From CAXBBB01 sp963793245 (GTDB lineage Bacteria; Bacteroidota; Rhodothermia; Rhodothermales; BA12): 64,000 nucleotides of DNA. Under the pieces are notes generated by a model, which was not told where the DNA came from, did not search any database, and saw only the letters and a program-made list of their open reading frames with translations. The stretch covers positions 682,001 to 746,000 of the forward strand of contig CAWBZG010000002.1 of the NCBI GenBank assembly GCA_963793245.1. Direction: 5' to 3'. Positions 8,833 to 17,323 of this stretch are shown here, one piece after another. The position numbers and the translations under genes are program-made. Within the stretch, counting starts at the first letter, position 1. Each line of letters begins with the position of its first letter.

Positions 8833-9516
8833 GTGCCGACCGTTCGCTCTGCCCTCGTCGTTTTCGCCAAAGTCCCACAGCCAGGAAAGGTGAAGACGCG
8901 CCTGTGTCCGCCGCTCACGCCCGAGCAAAGTTCAGCTCTCTACGCCGCCATGCTCGCCGACGCGCTCGACCAGTATGCCGCGCTGGACTGCGACGTGCGT
9001 CTGTACGTCGGCGGCGACCCGGACGCGCTGCCTGACGATCTCCGTACGGCTACGAGTATCCACGAGCAGCGGGGCGACGGGTTGGGCGCCCGAATGCAAC
9101 GCGCTCTGCTCGAGACCTTTGCCGCTGGATACCACCGCTGCACCCTGATCGGCACGGATCACCCCACGTTGCCGTCGGCTTTCATCGACCACGCGTTCGC
9201 GTCACTCGACGAGCCGAAGAGTATAGCGGTCGGTCCCACGTCGGACGGCGGCTACTACCTGCTCGGCGTCAACCACTTTTTCCCGTCGCTCTTCGCTGGT
9301 ATGGAATACAGCCACGCCGACGTGTTCGACCAGACGCTCGCCCGCGCCTCAGGTGAGGACGCTCACGTGACCGTATTGCCGCCGTGGTACGACGTGGACG
9401 ACGCCGAATCGCTCGATCAGTTACGCGCTGATCTAGGCGGCTTGCCGGATGACGTGGCACTCGGGACGCGTAGGTGGATAGACGCGTGGAGTGGCGCGCA
9501 GAATGTCGAAGGCTGA
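8833..9516 (+). CDS. TIGR04282/DUF2064 family glycosyltransferase-like protein
   Basis: A GTG start at 8833 gives a 227-residue protein that opens VRSALVVFAKVPQPGKVKTR, the nucleotide-binding signature of DUF2064/TIGR04282 (rSAM/selenodomain-associated transferase 1, related to CofC/MobA-like nucleotidyltransferases). Further signatures are LIGTDHPTLP near residue 98 and VGPTSDGGYYLLG near residue 130. Its usual companion, TIGR04283, lies at 5173-5856 in the opposite orientation. The biochemical product is not established for the family. The gene is divergent from the MscS-like channel gene, with about 60 bases between starts. Confidence 0.88.
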   Translation: MPTVRSALVVFAKVPQPGKVKTRLCPPLTPEQSSALYAAMLADALDQYAALDCDVRLYVGGDPDALPDDLRTATSIHEQRGDGLGARMQRALLETFAAGYHRCTLIGTDHPTLPSAFIDHAFASLDEPKSIAVGPTSDGGYYLLGVNHFFPSLFAGMEYSHADVFDQTLARASGEDAHVTVLPPWYDVDDAESLDQLRADLGGLPDDVALGTRRWIDAWSGAQNVEG

Positions 9517-9648
9517 GTCCCCACCCGCGGCGACTCAGCCACAGGATCGGAACGTTTGCGCGATATCTGAGAGAAAAAATCCGTCGGGGATTTAAGCCAG
9601 CTCATCGTCCACCGATACGGAAGGAGAATCTATCGTCTCCTCCCTCCG

Positions 9649-11916
9649 ATGACTCTCGTTGCCTTGCTCCGCCGCCGCCTTCGCCTCCGCATCTTCGCGG
9701 CCCTAGCTGTTTCTGTGCTGACGGTGGCGGGTATGGTAGCAGGCGTTTACCTGACGCTCGACACGATGAAGTCCGACGCAGCGCTGCTCAACGAGTCGGG
9801 CAGATTGCGGATGGTCAGTCAGAAAATCGCCAAATCAGCCGCTCTTGCGCATTCGGGAGACGAATCCGCGCGCGCTGAATTGTCCGAATCCATCGCGCTG
9901 TTCGATGAGACGTACGCCTCGGTCCAGGCTCACCTGCCGGAGGTTGCAGTGGAGCAGTATCGAGCGGTGGACGCGTTGTGGCAGCCCTACCGCGAGGCAG
10001 CCGAGACGGTCGCGCGTCCAGGCGTCGACCTTGAGCAGTCGAGTGCGGCTCTAGCGCTGATCCGTGCCGATAACCTCCCTCTGTTAAAGGAGGCCAATGC
10101 AGGCGTCCAAGTGATCGAGCAGTTCGCGGATAGCCACGTGCAGCGTATCGGTCACATCGTCGTGATTGGCTTCGCGCTGGTGTTGCTCTCCTCGTTGCTC
10201 GTGGCGCTGATTCTTCGGGTGACCGTGCGGCACGTAGTCGGACTCGAGAAGGTGACGCGGCGTCTGGCCAAAGGCGACTACCAAACCGTCGAGGTGCGCA
10301 GCGAGGACGAGATCGGCAGTTTGGCGCGTGCCATCCAGTTTCTCTCCACACAGGTGCAGCGCCGCGACCATGCCATCGAGACCATCACACGCACGGTCTC
10401 TGACATCAATTTGGAGAGGGAAGTTGCTCAGGCGTCTCGCCTCATCGCCGAGTCCGCGCGCGAATTGACGGGAGCCTCGCACGCTGCGCTGGCCCTGTTC
10501 GGCGAAACGTCTGCGGTTCATCTGGAAGCCGTCGGAGAAGGGCAGACGGTAGGGGCACCTGGCTCGGTTGAGCGCGGCCACCCCTTTTTCGCTTGGGTTG
10601 CCAGTCAGAAGGATTCGGGTGAGACGAAGCACGCTCTCTTGCCCAACGCACCGGGCCTACCGACCGCTCACGCCCTCATTGCTACCGACCTGGTCGTGGA
10701 TGGGCAGACTATCGGGGTGATCTACGCCGCTCAAGTAGAGCCGGGCGATTCCTTTAGCGAAGACGATCGCCACTTTCTCGAACAACTCGCCCGCTTGGGT
10801 GCCAACGCCATCGCGACCAAGCGGATGAGCGCCACGCGCCGAGCCGAACGCATGCGGATGCGCAGCGTCTCCGAAGAACTGGGCGCGATCATGAAGCGCG
10901 TAGGCAACGGAGACCTCACCTGCGAGCCTTCGCCGACCCTTGAGCAAGATGCCATCGGCGAGGTAAAAGAGGGCGTCCGCGGTATGCTGCGTAGCCTTCG
11001 CTCGACGATTTCAGAGGTCATCGACGCGTCGCAGCAACTGGCGGCTGCTTCGACGCAGATCGCGTGCTCGACAGATCAGTTGGAGCAGGTGTCGACTCGG
11101 CAGGCCAGCGGGGTCGGCGTCGTCCAAGCATCTCTGTCCGAACTGGTCGACACCATCAACGCAAACGCGCAGACCGCCAATGATTCGGCGCGCGCTTCGG
11201 AGTCGTCAGGTAAGGCCGCGCGGGAAGGCGGCGAGGTGGTCGAGCGCACGCTGGCTCAGATTCGTGAGATCGCGGCGGTCGTCACCGAAAGCGCGCAGAG
11301 CGTGCGCTCATTGGGATCCGCGTCTACTCAGATCGGCGAGTTGGTCGAAGCCATCGGCGACATCGCGAACCAGACGAACCTACTCGCCCTCAACGCCGCC
11401 ATCGAAGCCGCGCGTGCAGGATCAGCCGGTCGCGGCTTTGCTGTCGTGGCCGACGAGGTTCGCAAACTGGCTGAGCGCACGACGGACGCCACCAAGCAGG
11501 TCGAGCGGGTCATCGGAGCCATTCAAACGGATACCGCCAAAGCGGTCGATGCGATGGAACGAGGGGCTGTGAGCGTTTCGGAAGGCATCGCGCTGGCCGA
11601 TCGGACGTCCGCCGCCTTGGAGAGCATCGTTCATAGTGCGGAGCGTACGTCGGGTCTGGTGTCGCAAATTGCCGTGGCAACCGAGGAACAGTCGGCGACC
11701 GCAAAATCGATCGCGGCTTCGGTGTCCGAAATGCGCGAACATGCCTCGCAAGGACTCCACGAGAGCGAGCAGACGGCGGCTGGCGTACTGCAACTGAGTA
11801 GCCTGGCGCAGAGCCTGAGCGACCTCGTCGCCCAGTTCGAGTTGACGCGTGAGTATCCGTCCCCAGCTTCTCGGCTGCATCCGAACCCGAACACGCGCGC
11901 GCTGGCTACGGTCTGA
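9649..11916 (+). CDS. Methyl-accepting chemotaxis protein with PilJ-type sensor and GAF domain
   Basis: A 755-residue transducer. TM1 spans about residues 13-35. A PilJ/NarX-like periplasmic domain follows, with LLNESGRLRMVSQKIAKSA near 45-63. TM2 is about 165-190, then a HAMP domain, a GAF domain at roughly 255-390, a second HAMP-like linker and the cytoplasmic signalling coiled coil with hairpin tip IANQTNLLALNAAIEAARAG near 570. The GAF domain between HAMP units is less common and suggests an additional cytosolic ligand. No cheA, cheW or pil gene is nearby, so it acts with partners elsewhere. Its 3' end overlaps the convergent DoxX gene by 11 bases. Confidence 0.93.
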   Translation: MTLVALLRRRLRLRIFAALAVSVLTVAGMVAGVYLTLDTMKSDAALLNESGRLRMVSQKIAKSAALAHSGDESARAELSESIALFDETYASVQAHLPEVAVEQYRAVDALWQPYREAAETVARPGVDLEQSSAALALIRADNLPLLKEANAGVQVIEQFADSHVQRIGHIVVIGFALVLLSSLLVALILRVTVRHVVGLEKVTRRLAKGDYQTVEVRSEDEIGSLARAIQFLSTQVQRRDHAIETITRTVSDINLEREVAQASRLIAESARELTGASHAALALFGETSAVHLEAVGEGQTVGAPGSVERGHPFFAWVASQKDSGETKHALLPNAPGLPTAHALIATDLVVDGQTIGVIYAAQVEPGDSFSEDDRHFLEQLARLGANAIATKRMSATRRAERMRMRSVSEELGAIMKRVGNGDLTCEPSPTLEQDAIGEVKEGVRGMLRSLRSTISEVIDASQQLAAASTQIACSTDQLEQVSTRQASGVGVVQASLSELVDTINANAQTANDSARASESSGKAAREGGEVVERTLAQIREIAAVVTESAQSVRSLGSASTQIGELVEAIGDIANQTNLLALNAAIEAARAGSAGRGFAVVADEVRKLAERTTDATKQVERVIGAIQTDTAKAVDAMERGAVSVSEGIALADRTSAALESIVHSAERTSGLVSQIAVATEEQSATAKSIAASVSEMREHASQGLHESEQTAAGVLQLSSLAQSLSDLVAQFELTREYPSPASRLHPNPNTRALATV

Positions 11917-12331
11917 TCGCGTTGGGGGCAGGCGCGTCGGGCGTCCGGTGCCACAGCGCCCACGCGATCAGCAGCGGGTGGACGACGAACAGCCGCACGC
12001 TCCACGCCCACATCGGCAAGCACGGGCCATCGGGCGTCATGCACTCTCCGACGAAGAACGGTTGCACGTGGACCGGCAGAAACGCGATCAGCATCGCCAC
12101 GATGCCCCACGCGGCCAGTCTGCGCGTTCGCTCAAACAGCAGTCCCGCGCCGAGCACGACCTCGGCAATTCCGCTCAGCGTATTGAGCAGGTAGGGGAGC
12201 GGCAGGTAGTCCGGGATCAGGCGGACATAGAAGTCGGGATCGCGGAAATGATTGAACCCGGCGACGACCAACGCGCCGCCCAGCACCCAGCGGCTGATCG
12301 ATTTGAGCCTGGCTGAAAAGCGCTCCGTCAT
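11906..12331 (-). CDS. DoxX-family integral membrane protein
   Basis: A 141-residue protein with four predicted transmembrane helices. It opens with VLGGALVVAGFNHFRDPDFY, the typical DoxX start (a helix with an Asn-His-Phe turn), followed by LIPDYLP and LSGIAEVVLGAGLLFE. Members are small quinone-related or respiratory membrane proteins of mostly undefined function. The start ATG overlaps the stop of the upstream DUF72 gene by four bases, indicating an operon. The end overlaps the chemoreceptor gene on the other strand. Confidence 0.9.
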   Translation of the reverse strand: MTERFSARLKSISRWVLGGALVVAGFNHFRDPDFYVRLIPDYLPLPYLLNTLSGIAEVVLGAGLLFERTRRLAAWGIVAMLIAFLPVHVQPFFVGECMTPDGPCLPMWAWSVRLFVVHPLLIAWALWHRTPDAPAPNAIRP

Positions 12332-13443
12332 CCCAGTCGTTTGGCTTCTTCGTCCAGAATCCGGTGCGCGATGCGGCGGCCCAACTCAGGCGAGTTGCCG
12401 TAGGCGCGGTTGTTCAGGATCAGGTTGTGAACGGCGTCCTGCTTTTCGGCCTGATACGTCAGCGCGACGGCGTCAAGGATCATCTGCCGCGTGCCCTTGT
12501 GGTCGACGAGTTCGGGAATCGGTGTCTCGAACGGATGGGCTTTGGCATACGCGTCGGCATACTTGATGCGCAGCGGCGTGAGCAGGCGCGTGACGACGTT
12601 GCCGTCGCTGGCCGTGAGCCGGTTGCCGGTCATCGCCCACTGCTCGCGGATCGGCGGGAGCCACGTCCAATGCGAGAACACGTGGCCCAGCCCGCGCCCG
12701 GCGAGCCAGTCGAAGTACGCAGGTGTGAGCAGGTGCGGCGAACGGATCTCCAGGTGCGGCTGGACGACCGGAGGTACGGACTCGAAGAATCTATCTAGTT
12801 GCTCAATCTGTGCGTCCGGCTCGGGGCTGTCCTGGGTGCGCTGGTACGACTGCTCGAAGATGACTCCGATCAATCGGTCTTGGAGCAGTTCGAGAGCGGG
12901 CTGTTGGAAGTCGCGGTCGTAGGACTGGGCGTCGAGATAGGTCGGGTTCGGCTCGAACGATACATCGCCACCGCGTGAGCGGCGCAGCGTCGGGGTGATG
13001 AACTGCTGCGGTGCTTTCAGCAGGAAGAGCGCGTCGGGCGGCGCGTGTCGGGCGTATTCCGTCAGCACCCGAAGGTTGGGCGACGGCTCGCCGCTCGGTT
13101 CCAACAGCGGGCGGTAATAGGTGAAGTCGAGTTCGAGCACGCCGAAGTGTCCGAAGTAGTCTTGCACGCTCTCGACCGGCAACACACGCTCCTCGAACGT
13201 CTTACCGCCGATCTTCTTGGGCCGCGTCTGGATGTGGTCGGCCCACCGTTCGGATGGGTAGATCTGGTCTAGCCAGCCGCCGTAGCGGTCCGACGCCGTG
13301 CCGACGCGCAGGTTGGGATGCACCTCGCGGAAGTCGAACGCGTCGACCATCTCGCGAAGTTCAGCGGTAGGATCGTAGGCTTCCACAGCGTCAGCGGCGA
13401 GAGGAGGGAGACTCGGTAACCATAGGCGCGCCGACGTGTCCAT
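12328..13443 (-). CDS. DUF72 family protein
   Basis: About 371 residues. The core NLRVGTASDRYGGWLDQIYP is the DUF72 (YecE-like TIM barrel) N-terminal signature, with later family features DYFGHFGVLELDFTYYRPL, LFLLKAPQQFITPT and GHVFSHWTWLPPI. DUF72 proteins are conserved but have no proven reaction. The start is uncertain: ATG 13443 overlaps the upstream gene by 53 bases, ATG 13479 by 89 bases, and a GTG at 13386 would avoid overlap. Downstream it is coupled to the DoxX gene. The C-terminal extension after the barrel (LILNNRAYGNSPELGRRIAH) is long for the family. Confidence 0.87.
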   Translation of the reverse strand: MDTSARLWLPSLPPLAADAVEAYDPTAELREMVDAFDFREVHPNLRVGTASDRYGGWLDQIYPSERWADHIQTRPKKIGGKTFEERVLPVESVQDYFGHFGVLELDFTYYRPLLEPSGEPSPNLRVLTEYARHAPPDALFLLKAPQQFITPTLRRSRGGDVSFEPNPTYLDAQSYDRDFQQPALELLQDRLIGVIFEQSYQRTQDSPEPDAQIEQLDRFFESVPPVVQPHLEIRSPHLLTPAYFDWLAGRGLGHVFSHWTWLPPIREQWAMTGNRLTASDGNVVTRLLTPLRIKYADAYAKAHPFETPIPELVDHKGTRQMILDAVALTYQAEKQDAVHNLILNNRAYGNSPELGRRIAHRILDEEAKRLG

Positions 13444-14560
13444 CGCCCGAAAGCAAGCCATCGCCGGACGCTGCCGCATCGCGGATCTGACGTTGCAGGG
13501 CGCGCTCTTCTTTCAATGCCGCGCGGCGTTTGCGCACTTGGCGGATGCGATGCCATCCCAGATATCCGCCGCCGCCGATAAAGATGTAGTAGCCGAAAAT
13601 GCGCCACGCCAGCAGCGTCGGTGCGATCATGGCAGCGGGAATGAGCGGTCCGAGGAAGAGCACGTAAAAGCCCTCTACGCCGCCTGCCGCTCCGGGCGTC
13701 GGCATCACCAGGCTACCCAGCGTCATGCCCATCGAGCGCAGGAAAAACAGGTCTTTGTCGAGCAGCGGGTAGATGCTCCAGACCATGAAGACCAGCATCA
13801 AGTAGCGGGCGATCCAACTCGCTGCCGTCAGTAGGAAGCCAATGGCGTAGAAGCCGAAGCCGTGCGTCCGAAACAGTTTGGCACGTTCGCGCAGCTGCTT
13901 GATTTCACGCTGCGCGCGCGACTCGAACCGGCGCAGCCCGCGTAGCGTGAACAGCCACCCAATCGACCGCTCCAGCCATTCGGGTTTGACGAGCATCGCG
14001 TAGGCGAAGAGGACCGTCCACGTCAGCATGCCGCCGAAGTAGCACAGCAGCGTGATCAGGCCCGCATCGCCAATCTCGCTGGGAAACGACAGCCCATAGA
14101 TCGCGCCGACGAGAACCACGAGGACGCTTAGGGCCGTCCAAAACTGATCGAGCAGCATCGCCAAGAGCAAAAACGCCGACGTATCGCCCACTTTGAGACG
14201 GCTGTCTTTGGCGAGGAAGATGGCTGCGAACGGCCCACCGCCGATTGCCGACGGGGTGATGTTCGAGAAGAAGTCCCACGAAAGCTGGCCGCGCAGTGCG
14301 GCCCCGAAGCTCAACTGGCCCGACGCGACGTGTTGCAATCGCCACGCGCCAAAGAGCACACGAAACACGATCATCGACAAACCGGCCGAGAACAGCCACG
14401 GATTGAGCGACTGGCCCATCTGCCGAAGCGCGTTGGCGTCGAACTCGGTCCAGATACCGATGACCGCGATCACTCCGAGGCTCAGCAGAATCGACCACGT
14501 CACCGCTGCGTACGAGCGTCGACGCGCCGGCGGCTTAGGCAGGGAGGCCGTGGTGGACAT
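13391..14560 (-). CDS. Lysylphosphatidylglycerol synthase-like transmembrane protein
   Basis: A 389-residue polytopic protein with about seven or eight hydrophobic helices. The motifs FFSNITPSAIGGGPFAAIFL and SLVMPTPGAAGGVEGFYVLF are characteristic of the LPG_synthase_TM (UPF0104) family, which is the membrane half of MprF and stand-alone flippase-like relatives. No soluble aminoacyltransferase domain is attached, so lysyl transfer is not expected; lipid translocation is the likely role. The C-terminal 60 residues are basic and then polar. It is the first gene of a probable minus-strand operon with the DUF72 and DoxX genes. Confidence 0.9.
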   Translation of the reverse strand: MSTTASLPKPPARRRSYAAVTWSILLSLGVIAVIGIWTEFDANALRQMGQSLNPWLFSAGLSMIVFRVLFGAWRLQHVASGQLSFGAALRGQLSWDFFSNITPSAIGGGPFAAIFLAKDSRLKVGDTSAFLLLAMLLDQFWTALSVLVVLVGAIYGLSFPSEIGDAGLITLLCYFGGMLTWTVLFAYAMLVKPEWLERSIGWLFTLRGLRRFESRAQREIKQLRERAKLFRTHGFGFYAIGFLLTAASWIARYLMLVFMVWSIYPLLDKDLFFLRSMGMTLGSLVMPTPGAAGGVEGFYVLFLGPLIPAAMIAPTLLAWRIFGYYIFIGGGGYLGWHRIRQVRKRRAALKEERALQRQIRDAAASGDGLLSGDGHVGAPMVTESPSSRR

Positions 14561-14584
14561 GCAGGGTGCGGAAGGCAGAGTGCA

Positions 14585-14619
14585 ATAAGGTAACGGCCCC
14601 TCGGACGCTTGGATTCAAA
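14585..14619 (-). promoter_or_regulatory. Candidate Bacteroidota-type promoter for the LPG-synthase-like gene
   Basis: Read on the minus strand, TTTG (14616-14619) is followed after 23 bases by TACCTTAT (14585-14592), close to the TTTG / TAnnTTTG elements of the Bacteroidota primary sigma factor. The box ends about 24 bases before the start codon at 14560. Spacing is slightly long. This is a pattern match only. Confidence 0.35.
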
Positions 14620-14649
14620 TATGCACCGAAATACGCCGCCCGCTCGTGC

Positions 14650-14693
14650 CGAAAAAGAGACGAGCGACGCAGAACAGAGTCTGCGTCGCTCGT
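14650..14693 (-). terminator. Rho-independent terminator of the 14714-15070 gene
   Basis: A perfect 14-bp stem, ACGAGCGACGCAGA (14660-14673) pairing with TCTGCGTCGCTCGT (14680-14693), encloses a 6-base loop. On the minus strand it is followed by a T-rich tract (complement of 14650-14659, containing five T). It lies 20 bases past the stop of the small membrane-anchored protein, so it separates that gene from the LPG-synthase-like operon. Confidence 0.85.
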
Positions 14694-14713
14694 TGAGCCT
14701 CAAAGTGAGAGAA

Positions 14714-15070
14714 TCAGCGGGACCCGGGTACGTTGTGGATCATGCCGATGATGGGGCGTCCAGCGTCCGTTTCGATCTCCGTCACACCTCGGTCGACCAA
14801 GAACTCTTCGGAGAGGTGGTACTGGCGGTCGGGGTCGAGGACGAGATATGGTCTTTTATCGCCTACCCACCACAGATTGGTTTTGGAGCGGTTGGCGGCC
14901 TGCATAGCCGCTACGACGGCTTGCTCATCGCCCATGAAGCTCTTGCGGTGGTCTTCGACTTCTACTGGGATGGGACGGGTCGCGATGCTGTGAAGCAGGC
15001 AGAAGGTGACAAAGCACAGGCCAATCCAGGCGGAGAATACGCGGGAAGGATGGTCGAAGAGGTGCGTCAT
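14714..15070 (-). CDS. Small membrane-anchored protein of unknown function
   Basis: A 118-residue protein with one N-terminal hydrophobic helix (VFSAWIGLCFVTFCLLHSIA, about residues 11-30) and a polar extracytoplasmic domain. The domain contains FMGDEQAVVAAMQAANRS, LWWVGDKRPYLVLDPDRQY and a C-terminal DAGRPIIGMIHNVPG. I do not recognise a family. It is a single-gene unit: divergent from prfA and closed by a strong terminator just downstream. The clean terminator and normal codon use argue that it is a real gene. Confidence 0.65.
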   Translation of the reverse strand: MTHLFDHPSRVFSAWIGLCFVTFCLLHSIATRPIPVEVEDHRKSFMGDEQAVVAAMQAANRSKTNLWWVGDKRPYLVLDPDRQYHLSEEFLVDRGVTEIETDAGRPIIGMIHNVPGSR

Positions 15071-15203
15071 GGTACGGATGGGTGAGGGTATGGGCGGAGA
15101 CTCTTCCTCGGGTACTGCGAAAACCGGGCCGATCTTATTTCAGCGTCGGGGGTTGGGGCAAAAAGAGAGATCGCACAAACCAGAAACCACTAGGCGTAAC
15201 GCT

Positions 15204-15233
15204 TTTGTTTCCATCGATCTGTTGTTAAATACG
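15204..15233 (+). promoter_or_regulatory. Candidate promoter of prfA
   Basis: TTTG at 15204-15207 and TAAATACG at 15226-15233 are separated by 18 bases, roughly the layout of Bacteroidota -33/-7 elements. The -7 box keeps the TA but only part of TTTG. The ATG follows six bases later, so the transcript would be almost leaderless. Pattern match only. Confidence 0.3.
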
Positions 15234-15238
15234 ACGCT

Positions 15239-16327
15239 ATGCTATCCAATACCCAACGGGCCGCACTTAAATCTCATTATCAAACCTTAAACGAGAGTTT
15301 GTCCGACCCGGACGTCGTGAGTGACGTAGCCCGGTTAACGCGGTTAAGCAGGGAGCACTCCGAGTTGAGCGCGCTTCTTGAAGTCGTTGATCGAGTAGAT
15401 GCGTTAGCGGGAGAGGCGAAGGACGTTCGTCAACTTCTTGAAAAAGAAGACGATGCGGACATGGTCGAGATGATGCGCGAGGAAATGGAGCGCGTCCAGC
15501 AGCGTCTCGTTACGGCTCAAGCCGAACTGCGCCGCAAGCTGATTCCACGAGATCCAGCCGACCGGAAAGACGCCATCGTCGAGATTCGCGCTGGGGCGGG
15601 CGGTGATGAGGCCGCCTTGTTCGTGCGCGATATGTTGGACATTTACGACAGGTATGCCCAGATTTCGGGTCTCAAAATCGAACTCTTCGATACGTCGCCC
15701 GGGACCGGCAGCGGATTGAAGGAGGTCGTCTTCGGTGTTCGGGGTACCGATGCCTTTGCGCTCTTTCGCTACGAGAGCGGCGTCCACCGCGTCCAGCGCG
15801 TTCCCGCTACCGAAAGCCAGGGGCGCATCCACACCTCGGCGATTACCGTCGCCGTGCTGCCCGAAGCCGAGGAGGTCGACGTCGAGGTGCGCGCGTCGGA
15901 TCTGCGCATCGACACGTATCGGTCGAGCGGGGCAGGCGGACAGCACGTCAACACGACCGACTCGGCAATCCGCATTACGCACGTGCCGACGGGACTTGTC
16001 GTGACGTGTCAGGACGAGCGGAGCCAGCACAAGAACAAGGACTCGGCGATGCGGCTGCTGCGCTCGCGTCTCTACGAAGCCGAACGCGAACGCATCGACG
16101 CCGAACGGTCGGCGGCGCGCAAGGAGATGGTAGGCTCGGGTGACCGCTCGGCCAAGATCCGCACGTACAACTATCCCCAGGACCGCGTTACCGATCACCG
16201 GCTCGAAGGCGACGACAAAAATCACCCGCTCCGCTCCATTCTCAACGGCGAACTCAGTCCCATCGTCGACGCGCTGCGGACGCAGGAGGAAGCGGCTCGG
16301 TTGGCGCACTTCGAGGAGAATCAGTAG
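15239..16327 (+). CDS. prfA: Peptide chain release factor 1
   Basis: A 362-residue class I release factor. The GGQ peptidyl-hydrolysis loop lies in SSGAGGQHVNTTDSAIRITH near residue 240, followed by VVTCQDERSQHKNKD. The codon-recognition domain has GAGGDEAALFVRDML near residue 120. The recognition tripeptide region (HRVQRVPATESQGRIHTSA) contains PAT, the RF1-type tripeptide that reads UAA and UAG, rather than the SPF of RF2. Length is normal. It terminates translation at the ribosomal A site. The gene stands alone; no prmC follows, and the downstream gap holds a palindrome doublet. Confidence 0.97.
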   Translation: MLSNTQRAALKSHYQTLNESLSDPDVVSDVARLTRLSREHSELSALLEVVDRVDALAGEAKDVRQLLEKEDDADMVEMMREEMERVQQRLVTAQAELRRKLIPRDPADRKDAIVEIRAGAGGDEAALFVRDMLDIYDRYAQISGLKIELFDTSPGTGSGLKEVVFGVRGTDAFALFRYESGVHRVQRVPATESQGRIHTSAITVAVLPEAEEVDVEVRASDLRIDTYRSSGAGGQHVNTTDSAIRITHVPTGLVVTCQDERSQHKNKDSAMRLLRSRLYEAERERIDAERSAARKEMVGSGDRSAKIRTYNYPQDRVTDHRLEGDDKNHPLRSILNGELSPIVDALRTQEEAARLAHFEENQ

Positions 16328-16349
16328 CCGATCCTTGGCGATGGAACGA

Positions 16350-16466
16350 GTACGACGGGATGTATCCCGTCGCTACGTGGGTCTGCGGACGTGGAGAGGT
16401 ACCATCATCCGCGCACGGATCACTACCGCACCTCCGTAGCGACGCAGCATGCTGCGTCGGCCTTTG
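16350..16466. repeat. REPIN-like doublet of 20-bp palindromes
   Basis: Two palindromes lie 67 bases apart. The first (16353-16372) has arms CGACGGGAT/ATCCCGTCG around GT. The second (16440-16459) is the perfect palindrome CGACGCAGCA/TGCTGCGTCG. On their inner sides are GTCGCTACG (16369-16377) and its exact reverse complement CGTAGCGAC (16435-16443), so the whole unit can fold into one long cruciform with two terminal hairpins. The same framework recurs at 42771-42878. It follows the prfA stop and may also terminate transcription. Confidence 0.75.
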
Positions 16467-16510
16467 ACCACGCGTGAACCCCACGCGGCACTGCTTCCGT
16501 AGAGCCATCC

Positions 16511-17323
16511 ATGCGCGACCTACTCAAACCTGCCACGCCGGACGACTATCGTTTTCTCGGCCAACTCCTGTCCAGCCCCGTCAGCCTATCGGACGATGGC
16601 CCGTTGCGACGCAGCGTAGAAGCCTACCTCGTCGCCGATGCCTCGGGTTCATCCGATGCCGCCGCACTCCGCCGCGAGGCCGATGCTCAGATCGAGCGGG
16701 CGCTGCGCTACTTCGGCTCGTCGGACGTGGGGCACACCCTGCGTGGATCGGTCGGGATGGAGGCGGGCGTGGGGCTTGACGTTATAGTGGCAGACGTGGC
16801 GCGGCACCTCAAAGTCGATCTGCCCAGTCAGGCGCGGCTGCCCGAAAAGATCGAAGCGCTGGCCCGGCGTCACGTCGAGCGGACGTTCGAGAGCATGGCT
16901 CCACACGAGCGGCAGCGGGCACTAGAAGAGTTGGGCGTCGAGGCGCGGCAGGCGAAGTCGTTTTTAGCCCGGTCTGCTTCCGTCTTCGCGCTGCCGGTCC
17001 TGATTCAGGCGTTCGACGTCGTGGTCGTGCAGGGGCTGGTCCGCAATCTGATCTTCGGCACGATTGCGCGCTACGTCGGGCAGCGCGTCGCCGGGACGTT
17101 GTTCGGCGCTCTGATCGCTCGTTTGCCGTGGTGGACGCGCGTCGTCGGGCCGCTGTCGTGGGCGCTCTCCATCGGCTGGACCGCCTTCAGCTTGCAAGGC
17201 CCCGCGTATCGCAAAACGGTCCCCGGCATTCTCTACCTCGGCTTGATCGGCTTGCGGAGCGATCTCGATGTCGGCGCCGAGGGTCAGCGGCTCTTGCCAT
17301 CGTCCGGCAGCGCGTCGGCGTAG
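16511..17323 (+). CDS. YaaW/UPF0174-like protein of unknown function
   Basis: A 270-residue protein. The N-terminal half is soluble and helical (LLKPATPDDYRFLGQLL, ALRYFGSSDVGHTLRG, YxEI-like segment VGLDVIVADVARHLKVDLP, then RHVERTFESMAPHERQRALE). The C-terminal half carries two or three hydrophobic helices (VFALPVLIQAFDVVVVQG, VVGPLSWALSIGWTAFSLQG). This order resembles E. coli YaaW (UPF0174/DUF3944-type), a family without an assigned function; I am moderately sure of that link. Its last 360 bases are antisense to the open frame of the PH-domain gene on the other strand, though that overlap shrinks to about 40 bases if that gene has a frameshift. Confidence 0.7.
   Translation: MRDLLKPATPDDYRFLGQLLSSPVSLSDDGPLRRSVEAYLVADASGSSDAAALRREADAQIERALRYFGSSDVGHTLRGSVGMEAGVGLDVIVADVARHLKVDLPSQARLPEKIEALARRHVERTFESMAPHERQRALEELGVEARQAKSFLARSASVFALPVLIQAFDVVVVQGLVRNLIFGTIARYVGQRVAGTLFGALIARLPWWTRVVGPLSWALSIGWTAFSLQGPAYRKTVPGILYLGLIGLRSDLDVGAEGQRLLPSSGSASA

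Noticed and set aside
7481..8893. A 470-codon plus-strand frame opposite the lipoprotein and MscS genes
   Set aside because: It lacks any motif and its composition is that of an antisense shadow; the minus-strand MscS signatures are unmistakable.
16350..16466. Palindromes considered as CRISPR repeats
   Set aside because: Only two units with different sequences, no spacer periodicity and no cas genes.
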